Assembly: GCA_964567755.1 (NCBI GenBank)
Contig: CAZMNW010000052.1
Location: 30,679 to 94,678 of the forward strand
Direction of reading: 5' to 3'
Source of the DNA: DASRJW01 sp964567755
GTDB lineage: Bacteria > Krumholzibacteriota > Krumholzibacteriia > G020349025
DNA length: 64,000 nt
Each line of letters opens with the position of its first letter. Position 1 is the stretch's first letter. A program made the position numbers and the translations under genes. The notes below the pieces were generated by a model. It ran no database searches. It had not been told where the DNA came from and saw only the letters and a list, made by a program, of their open reading frames with translations. Positions 43,547 through 51,806 of this stretch are shown piece after piece.

Positions 43547-44296
43547 TCAGGAGATGAGCTTGTACACCAAGTCCGGAATGGTGAACCGGCGCCGATTGAG
43601 CACGGCGCCGAGAATGGGCACCTTCAGGCTCTGCAAGGGTTCCAAGGCCTTTTGCAGCACTTCGCGCTTCAAACGCCCCTGACGCACGACGAGCAGGACT
43701 CCATCCACCCGCGCCGCCAGGTGAATCGAATCGGGGTGGGCGAGGAGCGGGGGCCCGTCGACGAGCGTGAACCGGAAGCTCCGCCGCACCGATTGCAGAA
43801 TTGCATCGAACTGTGGGCTGTCGAAGAAGGCCACGGCGCTGATCCGCGTGCGTCCGGGAGTGAGCACGAACAAGTTGGTGGTGTCGCCGCGTTGGATGAC
43901 GTTGGGCAACTCGCGATTGTAACCGTTTTCGCCGACGTCGGTGAGCCCGAGACCCGATTGGACGCCGGCGTGGCGCCCGAGCGCCGGGTCGTGGAAGTTT
44001 CCGTCCAAGCACAGCACCGAGCCACCGCACCCGGCCGCGAGCGCGCGTCCGAGGTGGGCGGTGACGTAGGTGGCCCCCTCGCGTTCGACCGCGCCGACGA
44101 CGAGCACGACCCGGCCGTCCTTGCTCTTGGTGAAGCTGCTGAGAAGCGCGCTGCTCAACCGGCCGAACTCGGTGTCGAGGAGCCGCGCTTGGCGCGGATG
44201 CCCCTCCGATACCGGCAGGCCCGGCCCCAGCGGAGGCACCACTGGCTCGGCCGAGTCCTGTTCCACCTTGCGCAGGGCATCGAAGATCTTGCTCAT
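43547..44296 (-). CDS. BY-kinase-like (CpsD/Wzc-domain) ATPase lacking a normal P-loop
   Basis: A 249-residue protein starting MSKIFDALRKVEQD, the hallmark of exopolysaccharide tyrosine autokinases. The place of Walker A (residues 68-76) reads GAVEREGAT instead of the usual G-E-G-K-[ST]: the lysine is Ala75. Walker A' reads LCLDGNFHDP (residues 96-105) without the second Asp, and a Walker B-like FTLVDGPP follows. The C-terminal tyrosine cluster is reduced to one Tyr (VYKLIS). It follows wzz by 14 bases. It likely keeps a structural or regulatory role in chain-length control but may not hydrolyse ATP or autophosphorylate. Confidence 0.8.
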   Translation of the reverse strand: MSKIFDALRKVEQDSAEPVVPPLGPGLPVSEGHPRQARLLDTEFGRLSSALLSSFTKSKDGRVVLVVGAVEREGATYVTAHLGRALAAGCGGSVLCLDGNFHDPALGRHAGVQSGLGLTDVGENGYNRELPNVIQRGDTTNLFVLTPGRTRISAVAFFDSPQFDAILQSVRRSFRFTLVDGPPLLAHPDSIHLAARVDGVLLVVRQGRLKREVLQKALEPLQSLKVPILGAVLNRRRFTIPDLVYKLIS

Positions 44297-44310
44297 AGTT
44301 GCGTCCCGGT

Positions 44311-45828
44311 TCAGAGATAGTGGTTGCTGACCGAGGCCAGGTGCGGCAAATCCAGGTGGTCCTCGATCTGCTCGCGTTTGCGAACCGTGTGATCGATGTT
44401 GTCGATGAAGCCAGCGACGACGAAAGCCAGGATCAAGCTGAACACCACCGCCACCAGGAACTTGAAGCCCTTGCGCGTCTCCACCGCCAGCGCCGGCAAG
44501 GGCGCATAACTGACGACCTTGACCTTGTTCATGGTCTCGTCTGGTTTCTCGAGCGTGGCGGAGGTGAACAGCTGCTCCACCACGTCGGCACGCTTCAGGG
44601 TACGCTGATTGATGTCGCGCTCGTAGCGATCCAGCTTCGCCGCCACATGCGGATAATCCATGAGCAGGTGGTCGACTTCCGCGATCTTGCGTTGCAACTC
44701 CTGCTCACGGCTCTGCACTTGTTCGAGCATATGCTCCTGCTGCGAGATGACGCGATGCTCCTCGAGATCTAGCTTGCCCTGCATCGCTTCCACTTCCTCG
44801 CGCTTGGCCACCACCAGCGGATTGTCCTCGGTCAGCTTCGACTGCAGCTGCGACAGCTCCCCGGTATGAAAGTTGAGATCTTGTCTGATCCTCACCACCA
44901 TCTCGTCCCGGCGCAGGAACGCAGGCACCCGCCCGGTCGCCGGGGTGTGCGCAGCTTCCAGATCGGTCTCGAGCGCCGCGGCGTCCACCTGTAGCTCGTC
45001 GAGCGCCGAAATGAGCGCGTGCCGGCGCAGCGCTAGCAACTCTTGTTGCTTTTCGAGGTCGACAACGCGATTGCTGCTCTTGAAGTTCGCCATCGCGTTT
45101 TGAAGCGTGTCGATCTCGTCGTCCACCCGGCGGATCTCCTGGGCGAAATACTGCGACTGGCCGGGGGTCTGCTCCATGGTGAGGTTGAATTTTTCGTAGA
45201 CTTCGATGAGAGCGTTGACGGCCTCGGCAGAGAACGCCGGGCTCGGCGAGTCCAGGGACACCTGGATGACGTTGGATTCGCCGAACTTCTCGATGCGGTA
45301 TTTGCTCTTGAGGTACTTGTACAGACGCGCCTGATCGGTGGTCGGCAAATCCGCCGACGTGAGCGCCAGGCGCGGCCGCAGTGGTTCGTAGGTGCCGAAG
45401 ATCAGCTCGCGCTCGCCGATGTCCAGATTCTGCGCCGCGGTCACTTGCGCCAGCATGTGCTTGACGACTTCGTTCAGCACCGCGATCGAGGTCAAAATGT
45501 CCACCTCTGAGCCGATCTCCTCTTGTTGGCGCAGGATGGGTACGTTCTGCACCACTTGCAGCTTGCCGCGCCGGATCAAGAGCTGGCCGGTAGCATCGTA
45601 GGTATTCGGCGCGCGCGCCAATGTCAGATACGACCACAGCACCGCCGAGCCGAAGATGCCGCCAATCACCAGCCAGCGACCGAAGAGTAGCTCGAGGAAA
45701 GAGAAGTAGACAGGCTTCGCCACCGTGCGCCGCGTCGTCGCCGAGCGCGTGGGGACGGCAGTGGCGACCGGCGCTGGGATCGTCGGCGACCCGAGGGAGG
45801 ATTCGACGAATGGGTGCTTCGCGCTCAT
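44311..45828 (-). CDS. Wzz/GumC-type polysaccharide copolymerase
   Basis: A 505-residue protein with an N-terminal transmembrane segment (about residues 46-68), a Wzz domain (APNTYDATGQLLIRRGK), a long coiled-coil region (about residues 205-420, rich in Glu/Gln/Leu heptads) and a C-terminal transmembrane segment (FLVAVVFSLILAFVVAGF). This is the PCP-2a layout without a fused kinase; the kinase-like partner is the next gene. It controls chain length and couples polymerisation to export through Wza. It starts one base after the wza stop. Confidence 0.88.
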   Translation of the reverse strand: MSAKHPFVESSLGSPTIPAPVATAVPTRSATTRRTVAKPVYFSFLELLFGRWLVIGGIFGSAVLWSYLTLARAPNTYDATGQLLIRRGKLQVVQNVPILRQQEEIGSEVDILTSIAVLNEVVKHMLAQVTAAQNLDIGERELIFGTYEPLRPRLALTSADLPTTDQARLYKYLKSKYRIEKFGESNVIQVSLDSPSPAFSAEAVNALIEVYEKFNLTMEQTPGQSQYFAQEIRRVDDEIDTLQNAMANFKSSNRVVDLEKQQELLALRRHALISALDELQVDAAALETDLEAAHTPATGRVPAFLRRDEMVVRIRQDLNFHTGELSQLQSKLTEDNPLVVAKREEVEAMQGKLDLEEHRVISQQEHMLEQVQSREQELQRKIAEVDHLLMDYPHVAAKLDRYERDINQRTLKRADVVEQLFTSATLEKPDETMNKVKVVSYAPLPALAVETRKGFKFLVAVVFSLILAFVVAGFIDNIDHTVRKREQIEDHLDLPHLASVSNHYL

Positions 45829-45829
45829 G

Positions 45830-46681
45830 TCACCGGGCCACCGAGATGTTCTGCACGCGCTCCTCGAACGACAAATCCTGGATCAGCAAGGCCGTGATGG
45901 CACTCCGTTGTGCCACGTCGAGAAACTCCTTGGCGAAATCCGTGAAGGTGCGAAAACGGCTCTTGGGCACGTAGACGATATCGCCAGGCTGGAGATAGAT
46001 GTCCTTCGGCGCCATCGCCTCGTGCAGATGCGCGAAATCGAAACGGTAGGCGTGATCGCTGCCATCGAGGTCGCGTCGCATGAGAACGACGCCGTTCTCG
46101 CGCGCCGTCTCCTGCAACCCCCCTGCGAGCGCCAGGCTGTGCAACACGCGATCTCCCGGTGCGAACGGGAAGCGTCCTGGCTCGCGCACTTGCCCGAGCA
46201 CGTAAACATTGCGTGCCGAGCTTTCCACCAGGATCACGGCCAGGTCGAAGTTGCGGAAATAAGACGAATATGCCGTGGTGAGCGAGTCGTCGAGCTGCTG
46301 CAAGGTCAGCCCCCCCGCCTGCACGCTGCCGAGCAGGCTCAGGTTGACGCGACCATCCTGCGCCACCGTCACCGTCCCGTTCAGGTCCTCGTAGCTCAAC
46401 GCCTTGATGAAAATCTGGTCCCCCGGAGCGATGCGTGCCGCATCCGGCGCCAAAAAGCGTTCAGGTGGAATCGGCTTGGTGGGATCGGTGAGATCCACGA
46501 TCCCCGGCTCCGCATTCATGGCTTCCGAACGCGGAACCGCATTTCCCCCGCATCCACTCGTGGCCGTGAGCATGAGCACGAACACGAACTGCAACCCATC
46601 GTGCCGCAACCGGCTCGTTTTCGCTTCGAACCACCAGAGATGGCGGGGTTGGCTATGCACCTTGTACAACACAAAACTCAC
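45830..46681 (-). CDS. Wza-type polysaccharide export lipoprotein
   Basis: Up to 283 residues. A poly_export domain begins at RIAPGDQIFIKAL, followed by an SLBB-type segment (NVYVLGQVREPGRFPF, then LAGG) and IYLQPGDIVYVPKSRF. The signal sequence ends in a lipobox (TSGC, about residue 44). The start is uncertain: the frame opens with GTG at 46681, but several GTG/TTG codons lie between it and the hydrophobic signal. It is the outer-membrane channel for the glycan and the first gene of the six-gene operon running to 39920. Confidence 0.87.
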   Translation of the reverse strand: MSFVLYKVHSQPRHLWWFEAKTSRLRHDGLQFVFVLMLTATSGCGGNAVPRSEAMNAEPGIVDLTDPTKPIPPERFLAPDAARIAPGDQIFIKALSYEDLNGTVTVAQDGRVNLSLLGSVQAGGLTLQQLDDSLTTAYSSYFRNFDLAVILVESSARNVYVLGQVREPGRFPFAPGDRVLHSLALAGGLQETARENGVVLMRRDLDGSDHAYRFDFAHLHEAMAPKDIYLQPGDIVYVPKSRFRTFTDFAKEFLDVAQRSAITALLIQDLSFEERVQNISVAR

Positions 46682-46810
46682 CCTTGCAGGGTCTTGGAGG
46701 CGGTGGTTCGGGGCAGACTCGACGCCTCAGCCGTTGACCAATCTCTCTCGCCGGCATCGAGGGGCAGTCTCGGCGCTGGCGTCGCGCCTGGAGCTTGCAA
46801 GGCGTGACAG

Positions 46811-46840
46811 ATTCTAGCACTGGGACGGTCGAACCGCCAA
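46811..46840 (-). promoter_or_regulatory. candidate extended -10 promoter of the polysaccharide export operon
   Basis: On the minus strand TTGGCG (46835-46840) and TAGAAT (46811-46816) are 18 nt apart, with TGC directly before the -10 (extended form). The -10 matches five of six bases and the -35 four. The leader to wza would be about 125 nt; no JUMPstart/ops element was seen in it. The remaining gap up to 46940 shows nothing further. Confidence 0.5.
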
Positions 46841-46940
46841 CAAGCCCCCGGATTGCGTGGGTCGCGCCCCCCCGCGATCGCACTGGCCGCGAAGGCACTC
46901 GCGGGGTCCAACCGCGGTCCTGGCTCCTCGAGGGCGCCAA

Positions 46941-48206
46941 TCAGGGGGCCGCGGGCGTCGCCGAGCCGTGTTGCTGCAGGTCGAGTTGGGCAGCCAGCCT
47001 CTCGTTCTTGTCGTCGAGCTTGGTCACCAATGCCACTGCCAGCCCGACGTAGAACAACGGCACCAAGAAGGGTACGAAGCGCCGGGCGCCGCGGTGCGAC
47101 AGCAGCTTGGAGACGTAGATCGTGCCGCTCGTCAAGAGGACGCAGAACCCGAGGGACACCAGGTAGAGAAAGCGGAGGTTGAGCCAGTCAGTCGGGTAGC
47201 GGAAAACGGCGAAGGGCACGACCATGACGTAGATCCAACCGATGTAGAAGCGGATGGTGCGGTTCCCGAACACGACGCCAAAGATCGTATACGACAGCAG
47301 CGCCAGGCCAATGGCCACACGGATGTACGGCGCCAGCGCGTAGATCGTGCGCGTGAACGCCGAGGCCGAGGACAAAAGCTCGGAATGCTGCACGGGAAAC
47401 GCCATGAGCACGAGATAGCGCGGCAGGTTCACCAGGAAGGCGCCGGGATCCACCGGCCCGGTGATCGGAGGCGGGCCGAGCAGCAGGCGCGCCAGCATCG
47501 ACACGGCCGCCGTCGCCAGCGCCAGGAGCAAGGTCGTGTGCATGACCGGGCGTTGCCGCTCCGGCCGGAAGAAGAAATTGTAGAACAGACACGACGCCAG
47601 GATGCTGAATGTCCCCCCGCGCATGAACAGACTGAGCAAGAGGATGACGAAGAAGCCGAAGGCGTACAGTCCAAGGGGCCGGCCGCGGTTCTTCTGCTCG
47701 TTCCACACGTAGAGCAGCGTGCCCGACAACACCACCATGGCGTACAACAGGCTCGAGATACCGCCCGCGAACATGAGATTCTTGCCGTAGCTGCCGACGC
47801 CGACGGCGAAGAGCACCGCTGCCAGAATGGCCGCCGGCGCGTCGTGCAGCAACGAAATGACCAGCGCGTAGGCGATCCAGGCGTTGAGCACGTGCACGAT
47901 CAAGTTGACGATGTAATAGGCTCTGGCGTCCATGCCGAAGGAACGATATTCGAGCGCCAACACCGGGTTGGTGTGATACCCCCCCGCGAGCGCCGGGCGA
48001 AAATCCATCTGCAGCTCGCCTGCGGCCTGCATCTCCACCAGACGGCGCAGGTCGCCCGCGTCTTCGGGGCTCCAGAACCCCGTGTCGAGCACTTGAGTGA
48101 AGAGCGCCGCCGAGGCGGCCGCGAGGATGGCGAGCGCCAGGAGATGCACTCGTATCTCGCGACGCGGTGCGTGGGGGCGCGGCGAGGGCTCCGGCTGCAG
48201 GCGCAT
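46941..48206 (-). CDS. polytopic membrane protein, GT-C-like
   Basis: A 421-residue protein with about 10-11 hydrophobic segments. The first periplasmic loop, TGFWSPEDAGDLRRLVEM, has the acidic pair typical of GT-C glycosyltransferases, and ALEYRSFGMDARAYYIVNLIVHVLNAW resembles GT39-type transmembrane regions. The ATG at 48206 overlaps the stop of the EamA/SMR gene (TGATG); a GTG one codon earlier is possible. Function as a lipid-linked-sugar-dependent transferase is inferred. Confidence 0.6.
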   Translation of the reverse strand: MRLQPEPSPRPHAPRREIRVHLLALAILAAASAALFTQVLDTGFWSPEDAGDLRRLVEMQAAGELQMDFRPALAGGYHTNPVLALEYRSFGMDARAYYIVNLIVHVLNAWIAYALVISLLHDAPAAILAAVLFAVGVGSYGKNLMFAGGISSLLYAMVVLSGTLLYVWNEQKNRGRPLGLYAFGFFVILLLSLFMRGGTFSILASCLFYNFFFRPERQRPVMHTTLLLALATAAVSMLARLLLGPPPITGPVDPGAFLVNLPRYLVLMAFPVQHSELLSSASAFTRTIYALAPYIRVAIGLALLSYTIFGVVFGNRTIRFYIGWIYVMVVPFAVFRYPTDWLNLRFLYLVSLGFCVLLTSGTIYVSKLLSHRGARRFVPFLVPLFYVGLAVALVTKLDDKNERLAAQLDLQQHGSATPAAP

Positions 48207-48580
48207 CACGAACCGCGACGCTGGGTGAAGGCGACGATGGACATCCCCACCAGAATGCAGGCAAAGCCGAGGACGCGGAGCGGTGGAATCGGCTCACCGA
48301 GGACGATCCGGGAGGCAAGAAGGACGGCGATAAAATTGAGCGTCGAGATCGAGGCGGCGACGTTGAGCGGCACTCGCGACAAGATGACGAGATACATCGA
48401 GAGCGAAAACGCCCAGCAACCGAGTCCGCCCCAGAGGTAGGGATTCGCCGCCAAGCGCCGCAGCGCGTCGAGCGACACGCCAGCCAGCGGCCCGAGACCT
48501 GTCATCGCTTTTTTCTGCATGACGTTGGCGCTGGCGGTGGCCAGTACGAAGAGTGCACTCAGAATCACCGTGCTCCCCAT
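48206..48580 (-). CDS. small EamA/SMR-type transporter
   Basis: A 124-residue four-helix membrane protein with the SMR/EamA pattern: FVLATASANVMQKKAM in helix 1 and ISTLNFIAVLLASRIVLGEPIPPLRVLGFACILVG in helices 3-4 (read in parts). The ATG at 48580 follows AGGGGAG. Between two GT-C genes it resembles ArnE/ArnF-like flippases for undecaprenyl-phosphate sugars rather than a drug pump. That reading is inference. Confidence 0.72.
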   Translation of the reverse strand: MGSTVILSALFVLATASANVMQKKAMTGLGPLAGVSLDALRRLAANPYLWGGLGCWAFSLSMYLVILSRVPLNVAASISTLNFIAVLLASRIVLGEPIPPLRVLGFACILVGMSIVAFTQRRGS

Positions 48581-48590
48581 CGTCTCCCCT

Positions 48591-50249
48591 TCATCCGTCG
48601 TGCCGCGACAAGCGCACGAGCCGATAGTCGGCGCAGGGCGTCCCCACGGAGTCCGCCCTGAAGGATGCCGATGCGATGTGCAGGAACGCTTGCCAGCGGC
48701 GCTCCGATTCGGCGTTCTCGCGCACGCACACGAGAACCGTGGGCTGGCCGTCGAGCGCGGTGAGGATGGCTCCGGCATCGCTCTCCGCCCGCGGCATGGC
48801 ATGATAGCACTCGACGGCCACGCGCTCGCGACAGAGGAAGAAGTACCCCGCCTCATCGGCGATCCACACGATCGGCGCTTGCTCGAGATGCGACGCCACT
48901 CGTTGCGCCGCCACGCAGTCCGCCACGCCACGAACGCGGTCGAGCCGGCGAATCCACAGCTCTCCTGGATGCGGAAACAGCGCCGTCGTCCACGGCACGA
49001 GGATCAGCGCCGCACCGAGCAAGACCGCGCCCCACGCGCGCGCCGCGCGCAAGGCTCCTGCGAGCGCAACGCCGGCGTAAGCCGCCGCGATCGCTCCTGC
49101 GAGAATGAAGTACCGCGGTTGATTCCCCGTGCCCGTGCTCCAGGTCGCCCCCGCCAAGCTGCCGAGATGCAACAACGCGAGCGGCAGGAACTCGGTGCCA
49201 CGCCGATGGCGCAGCGACCGCACTGCCCCAGCGCATCCCAGCAGCGCGATCGACAACGGCACCCCCAACCACGCGCTCCACAAGAGATCGAAGACTCGCG
49301 ACGCGAGCGGCCGCATCAACGTCGGATCGACTTGCAGGGTGCGAAACAAGCGCAACGCATCCCCGTTCGCCACGTGCACGGCAATGCCCCACGCCACCGC
49401 CGGCAGCAGACATGCGCTCATGAACGCCAGCGCGCGCCGCCAACGTGGCAAGAGCGGGGCCGCGAACGCCGGCGCCAGGATGAAGGCTTCGAAGCGGCTC
49501 CACGAGGCGAAGAAGACGCACACCCACGCACACAGCAACCATGCCGATTTGCCGCGCGCCGCGCGCACCACGCAGCACACCGCCACGACACACAGACAGG
49601 CGAACACCGGGTTGACATCTGGGGTGGCGCCGTGGGCGCTGGCGACCGGGAGCACGGCGACGAGAAGCGCCGCCAGCACCCCGGCGGTCGTTCCCCACTC
49701 TTTTTGGATCGCGCGTCCGAGGAGCCAGACTGTGGCCGCCGAAGCCAAGGCGCTGAGCAGGATCCCGGCACGCACCGCGTCCCGGACGACGAGCCAAACG
49801 AGCGCGTGCAAGTAGAGATGTCCTGGTGCCCAGAGCTCGCGCGGCACCAGCTCCGGGTCCTGCAGCCAACGCAGCAGCCAGGCGACGCGCGCGCCATCGT
49901 CGCCGAGGCCGACGTCGCTCCATGCCGAGGCCACTAGTCGCGCCACCAACGTCGCCAATGCCAACGCCGCGATCGCCCAGGCAGAGCCGGCCTCGCCTCT
50001 TTGGGGCGCACAACGCACAGTGCCTGCGAGCGCGGCGCGGAATGATCGACTCCACGCCACGGCCGACATCCCGAGCCCGGCGATCCAGGCGAAGATCCAG
50101 CCCGAGTCTACGAAGCGCGCGGTGGCGGGCTCCAGGTGGCCGTCGGCCGTGAGCGCCTCGAGCCAATGCGATGGCGGTGCCAACCGCATGCAAAGCCCCA
50201 GCCCCAACAACAGGACTCCCGCGGCGAACATCCGCACCCGAATCCCCAC
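48591..50249 (-). CDS. GT-C-fold membrane glycosyltransferase (GT39/PMT-like)
   Basis: About 552 residues with about 11 hydrophobic segments. The first large loop carries SDVGLGDDGARVAWLLRWLQDPELVP, the Asp-Asp of PMT_2-type GT-C enzymes, and a C-terminal soluble domain (about 130 residues) follows. GTG at 50249 lies four bases after GGAGG; the ATG at 50231 is an alternative. It heads a three-gene minus-strand unit with the small transporter and the GT-C-like protein. It presumably uses a polyprenyl-phosphate sugar as donor. Confidence 0.7.
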   Translation of the reverse strand: MGIRVRMFAAGVLLLGLGLCMRLAPPSHWLEALTADGHLEPATARFVDSGWIFAWIAGLGMSAVAWSRSFRAALAGTVRCAPQRGEAGSAWAIAALALATLVARLVASAWSDVGLGDDGARVAWLLRWLQDPELVPRELWAPGHLYLHALVWLVVRDAVRAGILLSALASAATVWLLGRAIQKEWGTTAGVLAALLVAVLPVASAHGATPDVNPVFACLCVVAVCCVVRAARGKSAWLLCAWVCVFFASWSRFEAFILAPAFAAPLLPRWRRALAFMSACLLPAVAWGIAVHVANGDALRLFRTLQVDPTLMRPLASRVFDLLWSAWLGVPLSIALLGCAGAVRSLRHRRGTEFLPLALLHLGSLAGATWSTGTGNQPRYFILAGAIAAAYAGVALAGALRAARAWGAVLLGAALILVPWTTALFPHPGELWIRRLDRVRGVADCVAAQRVASHLEQAPIVWIADEAGYFFLCRERVAVECYHAMPRAESDAGAILTALDGQPTVLVCVRENAESERRWQAFLHIASASFRADSVGTPCADYRLVRLSRHDG

Positions 50250-50356
50250 GGCACCTCCATCTCGGCGCAAGGCTCCGGCAACGAACCCCACCGATGCCCA
50301 GGGCTGTCGTGTGCACGCGGCGAAGCGGTGTGGTGCAACCAGTGTAGGGGATGCCA

Positions 50357-50418
50357 CATCGCGCCCGCATTGGCGGTCGTTGCCACCCGCATCACGCCCG
50401 CATTGGCGGCAGTTGCCC
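50357..50418. repeat. two 29-nt tandem direct repeats in a divergent intergenic region
   Basis: Copies at 50357-50385 and 50390-50418 share 25 of 29 bases (core CGCCCGCATTGGCGG) with a 33-nt period. They lie between the divergent GT-C gene (start 50249) and SGNH-like gene (start 50473). They could be operator sites or simply a small duplication. Confidence 0.6.
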
Positions 50419-50472
50419 CGCGCGCCGCTTCGACGGCATAATGGGGTCGCCCTCCAGCTGGCGAGACCCATC

Positions 50473-51672
50473 GTGCCGCAGCCTTCGAGCCCCTGCCCCA
50501 CCGCGAGTCCGTCGACACGACGCCGAGCCATTGCGCTCGTGGCGCTCTACCTCGGGGCCGGCCTTGTCGCCGCAGGCGTGTTTGTCGCTTACCGCGTCTA
50601 TGTGCATCATGCAACGTTCGCGTCGCGGGAGTTCTTTTTCCTCGGCGGCATCCATGCGGCTGATGAGGACATTGGCTTTCGCATGGCGCCGAACCGCAAT
50701 GGCATCGCCGTGCTGCAGGATGGCGTGCGCGAGCCCGCGCGGAGAATCGGCGTGCGCACGAATGCATTGGGTTTCCGTGTGCCGCTCGCGGCAGGCAGGC
50801 CGGATGCCGTGAGCGGCGGCCTCGCCGGCATCGGCTGTTCGTGCACGTTCGGGCATGGGGTCGCCGCCGAGAGCACCTGGGTCGAGGTCGCGGCCGCGGG
50901 ACTCGGGCTCGCGGCTGCCAATCTCGGCGTGTGCGCCTATTCGGCGGTGACGAGCGTCGAGCTCCTGCGCCAGCACATCGACACGCTGCGGCCACGACTC
51001 GTCGTCTATGCCTTCGGCAACTTTCATCTCGAGCGCTCGCGGCAGCCACGGAGCGACTTCACGGTGCACCAAACACACCTGACGACGCACGCCGGGCAGC
51101 CGCAACACCTGCGACCGCAGTTCAGCAATCGCCTGATCTTCGCGTTGTCACCGCGCATCGAAAGCGAGTATTACGCCGCCAAGCTCGAACACCGCTCGTT
51201 GCGTTTCGACCTCGACAAGCTCGGTCTGCTGCTCCCGCTCGCCCTGCAGGACTTGCAACGAACATTGCACCCCACCGCCGTGCGCGCCCGTTTCACACCA
51301 CGTCCGACACTCGGCGACACCGTGCTCGCACGCTGGGTGACATCCGAGCTGCTGACCCTGGCGCGGACCTGCGGCGCGCGCGTGGCGCTCTTGTACTTCC
51401 CGGCATTCTATGGCGAGCAACCCCTCCCGGGGCTGTTGCACGTCGTAGGCACAATGGAAGCGTCGGAGGATTTCTTCTTCGTCGACGCTGGGCCGCGGCT
51501 GTTCGCGCAAGCGCACGACCAGCAGGAGTACGCCACGCGCTTCCAAGTGCCGCGCGACGGACACCCCAACGCAGCGATGCATGCGGTCATGGCAGGTGCG
51601 GTCGTGGAAGCAGCGCTTGCGCATGCCCCGCCCGATTTGAAAAGCGCTCTACCGCGCCGAACGAGCCACTAG
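50473..51672 (+). CDS. membrane-anchored SGNH-like protein with altered catalytic blocks
   Basis: A 399-residue protein with an N-terminal transmembrane segment (about residues 19-41) and an SGNH-fold domain. Block I reads GIGCSCTFGHGV (Gly121-Cys122-Ser123) where GDS is usual; the Ser remains but the Asp is Cys. The block III position reads YAFGNFH rather than G-x-N-D. The final PRDGHPNAAMH keeps the Asp-x-His-like pair. It may be an inactive or repurposed relative of the hydrolase at 36720. The start at GTG 50473 is chosen because it precedes the Arg-rich stop-transfer-like start. Its last dozen codons lie in a repeated segment shared with 53529-53582. Confidence 0.6.
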   Translation: MPQPSSPCPTASPSTRRRAIALVALYLGAGLVAAGVFVAYRVYVHHATFASREFFFLGGIHAADEDIGFRMAPNRNGIAVLQDGVREPARRIGVRTNALGFRVPLAAGRPDAVSGGLAGIGCSCTFGHGVAAESTWVEVAAAGLGLAAANLGVCAYSAVTSVELLRQHIDTLRPRLVVYAFGNFHLERSRQPRSDFTVHQTHLTTHAGQPQHLRPQFSNRLIFALSPRIESEYYAAKLEHRSLRFDLDKLGLLLPLALQDLQRTLHPTAVRARFTPRPTLGDTVLARWVTSELLTLARTCGARVALLYFPAFYGEQPLPGLLHVVGTMEASEDFFFVDAGPRLFAQAHDQQEYATRFQVPRDGHPNAAMHAVMAGAVVEAALAHAPPDLKSALPRRTSH

Positions 51673-51687
51673 GAAAAAGTTCACCAC
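51634..51687 (+). repeat. 54-nt direct repeat, copy 1
   Basis: It matches 53529-53582 at 49 of 54 bases in the same orientation. It spans the 3' end of the SGNH-like gene and, on the minus strand, the last codons and stop of a decayed methyltransferase. The two copies flank the GT-C gene at 51807-53327. Confidence 0.8.
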
Positions 51688-51789
51688 TGCCTCCAGCGTC
51701 TTCAGGCCACGGGACGGCGCCGGCAACTTCTTGCTGGAGAGTGACGACAGCCCTGATTCACGATCCTGTCTTTCGGCGTGGCTGGAGCG
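51649..51789 (-). pseudogene. 3' remnant of a methyltransferase gene
   Basis: Reading the minus strand into the TAG at 51649-51651 gives about 46 codons ending SRGLKTLEAVVNFFLVARSAR (read in parts), a C-terminus of the kind seen in class I methyltransferases, preceded by an in-frame TGA at 51790-51792. There is no start codon context and no upstream domain: 51807 is already the end of the GT-C gene. The shared VVNFFLVARS ending with the remnant at 53544 is encoded by the 54-nt repeat. Confidence 0.5.
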
Positions 51790-51806
51790 TCAGCTTCTGA
51801 ACTGGT

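Noticed and set aside
46857..48440. Plus-strand frame of 527 codons rich in Gln, Arg, Glu and His
   Set aside because: Antisense to the GT-C-like membrane protein and the small transporter; no motif and no ribosome site.
48206..48580. Multidrug efflux SMR pump
   Set aside because: Context between GT-C genes fits a lipid-linked sugar flippase better, and the SMR Glu in helix 1 is not evident.
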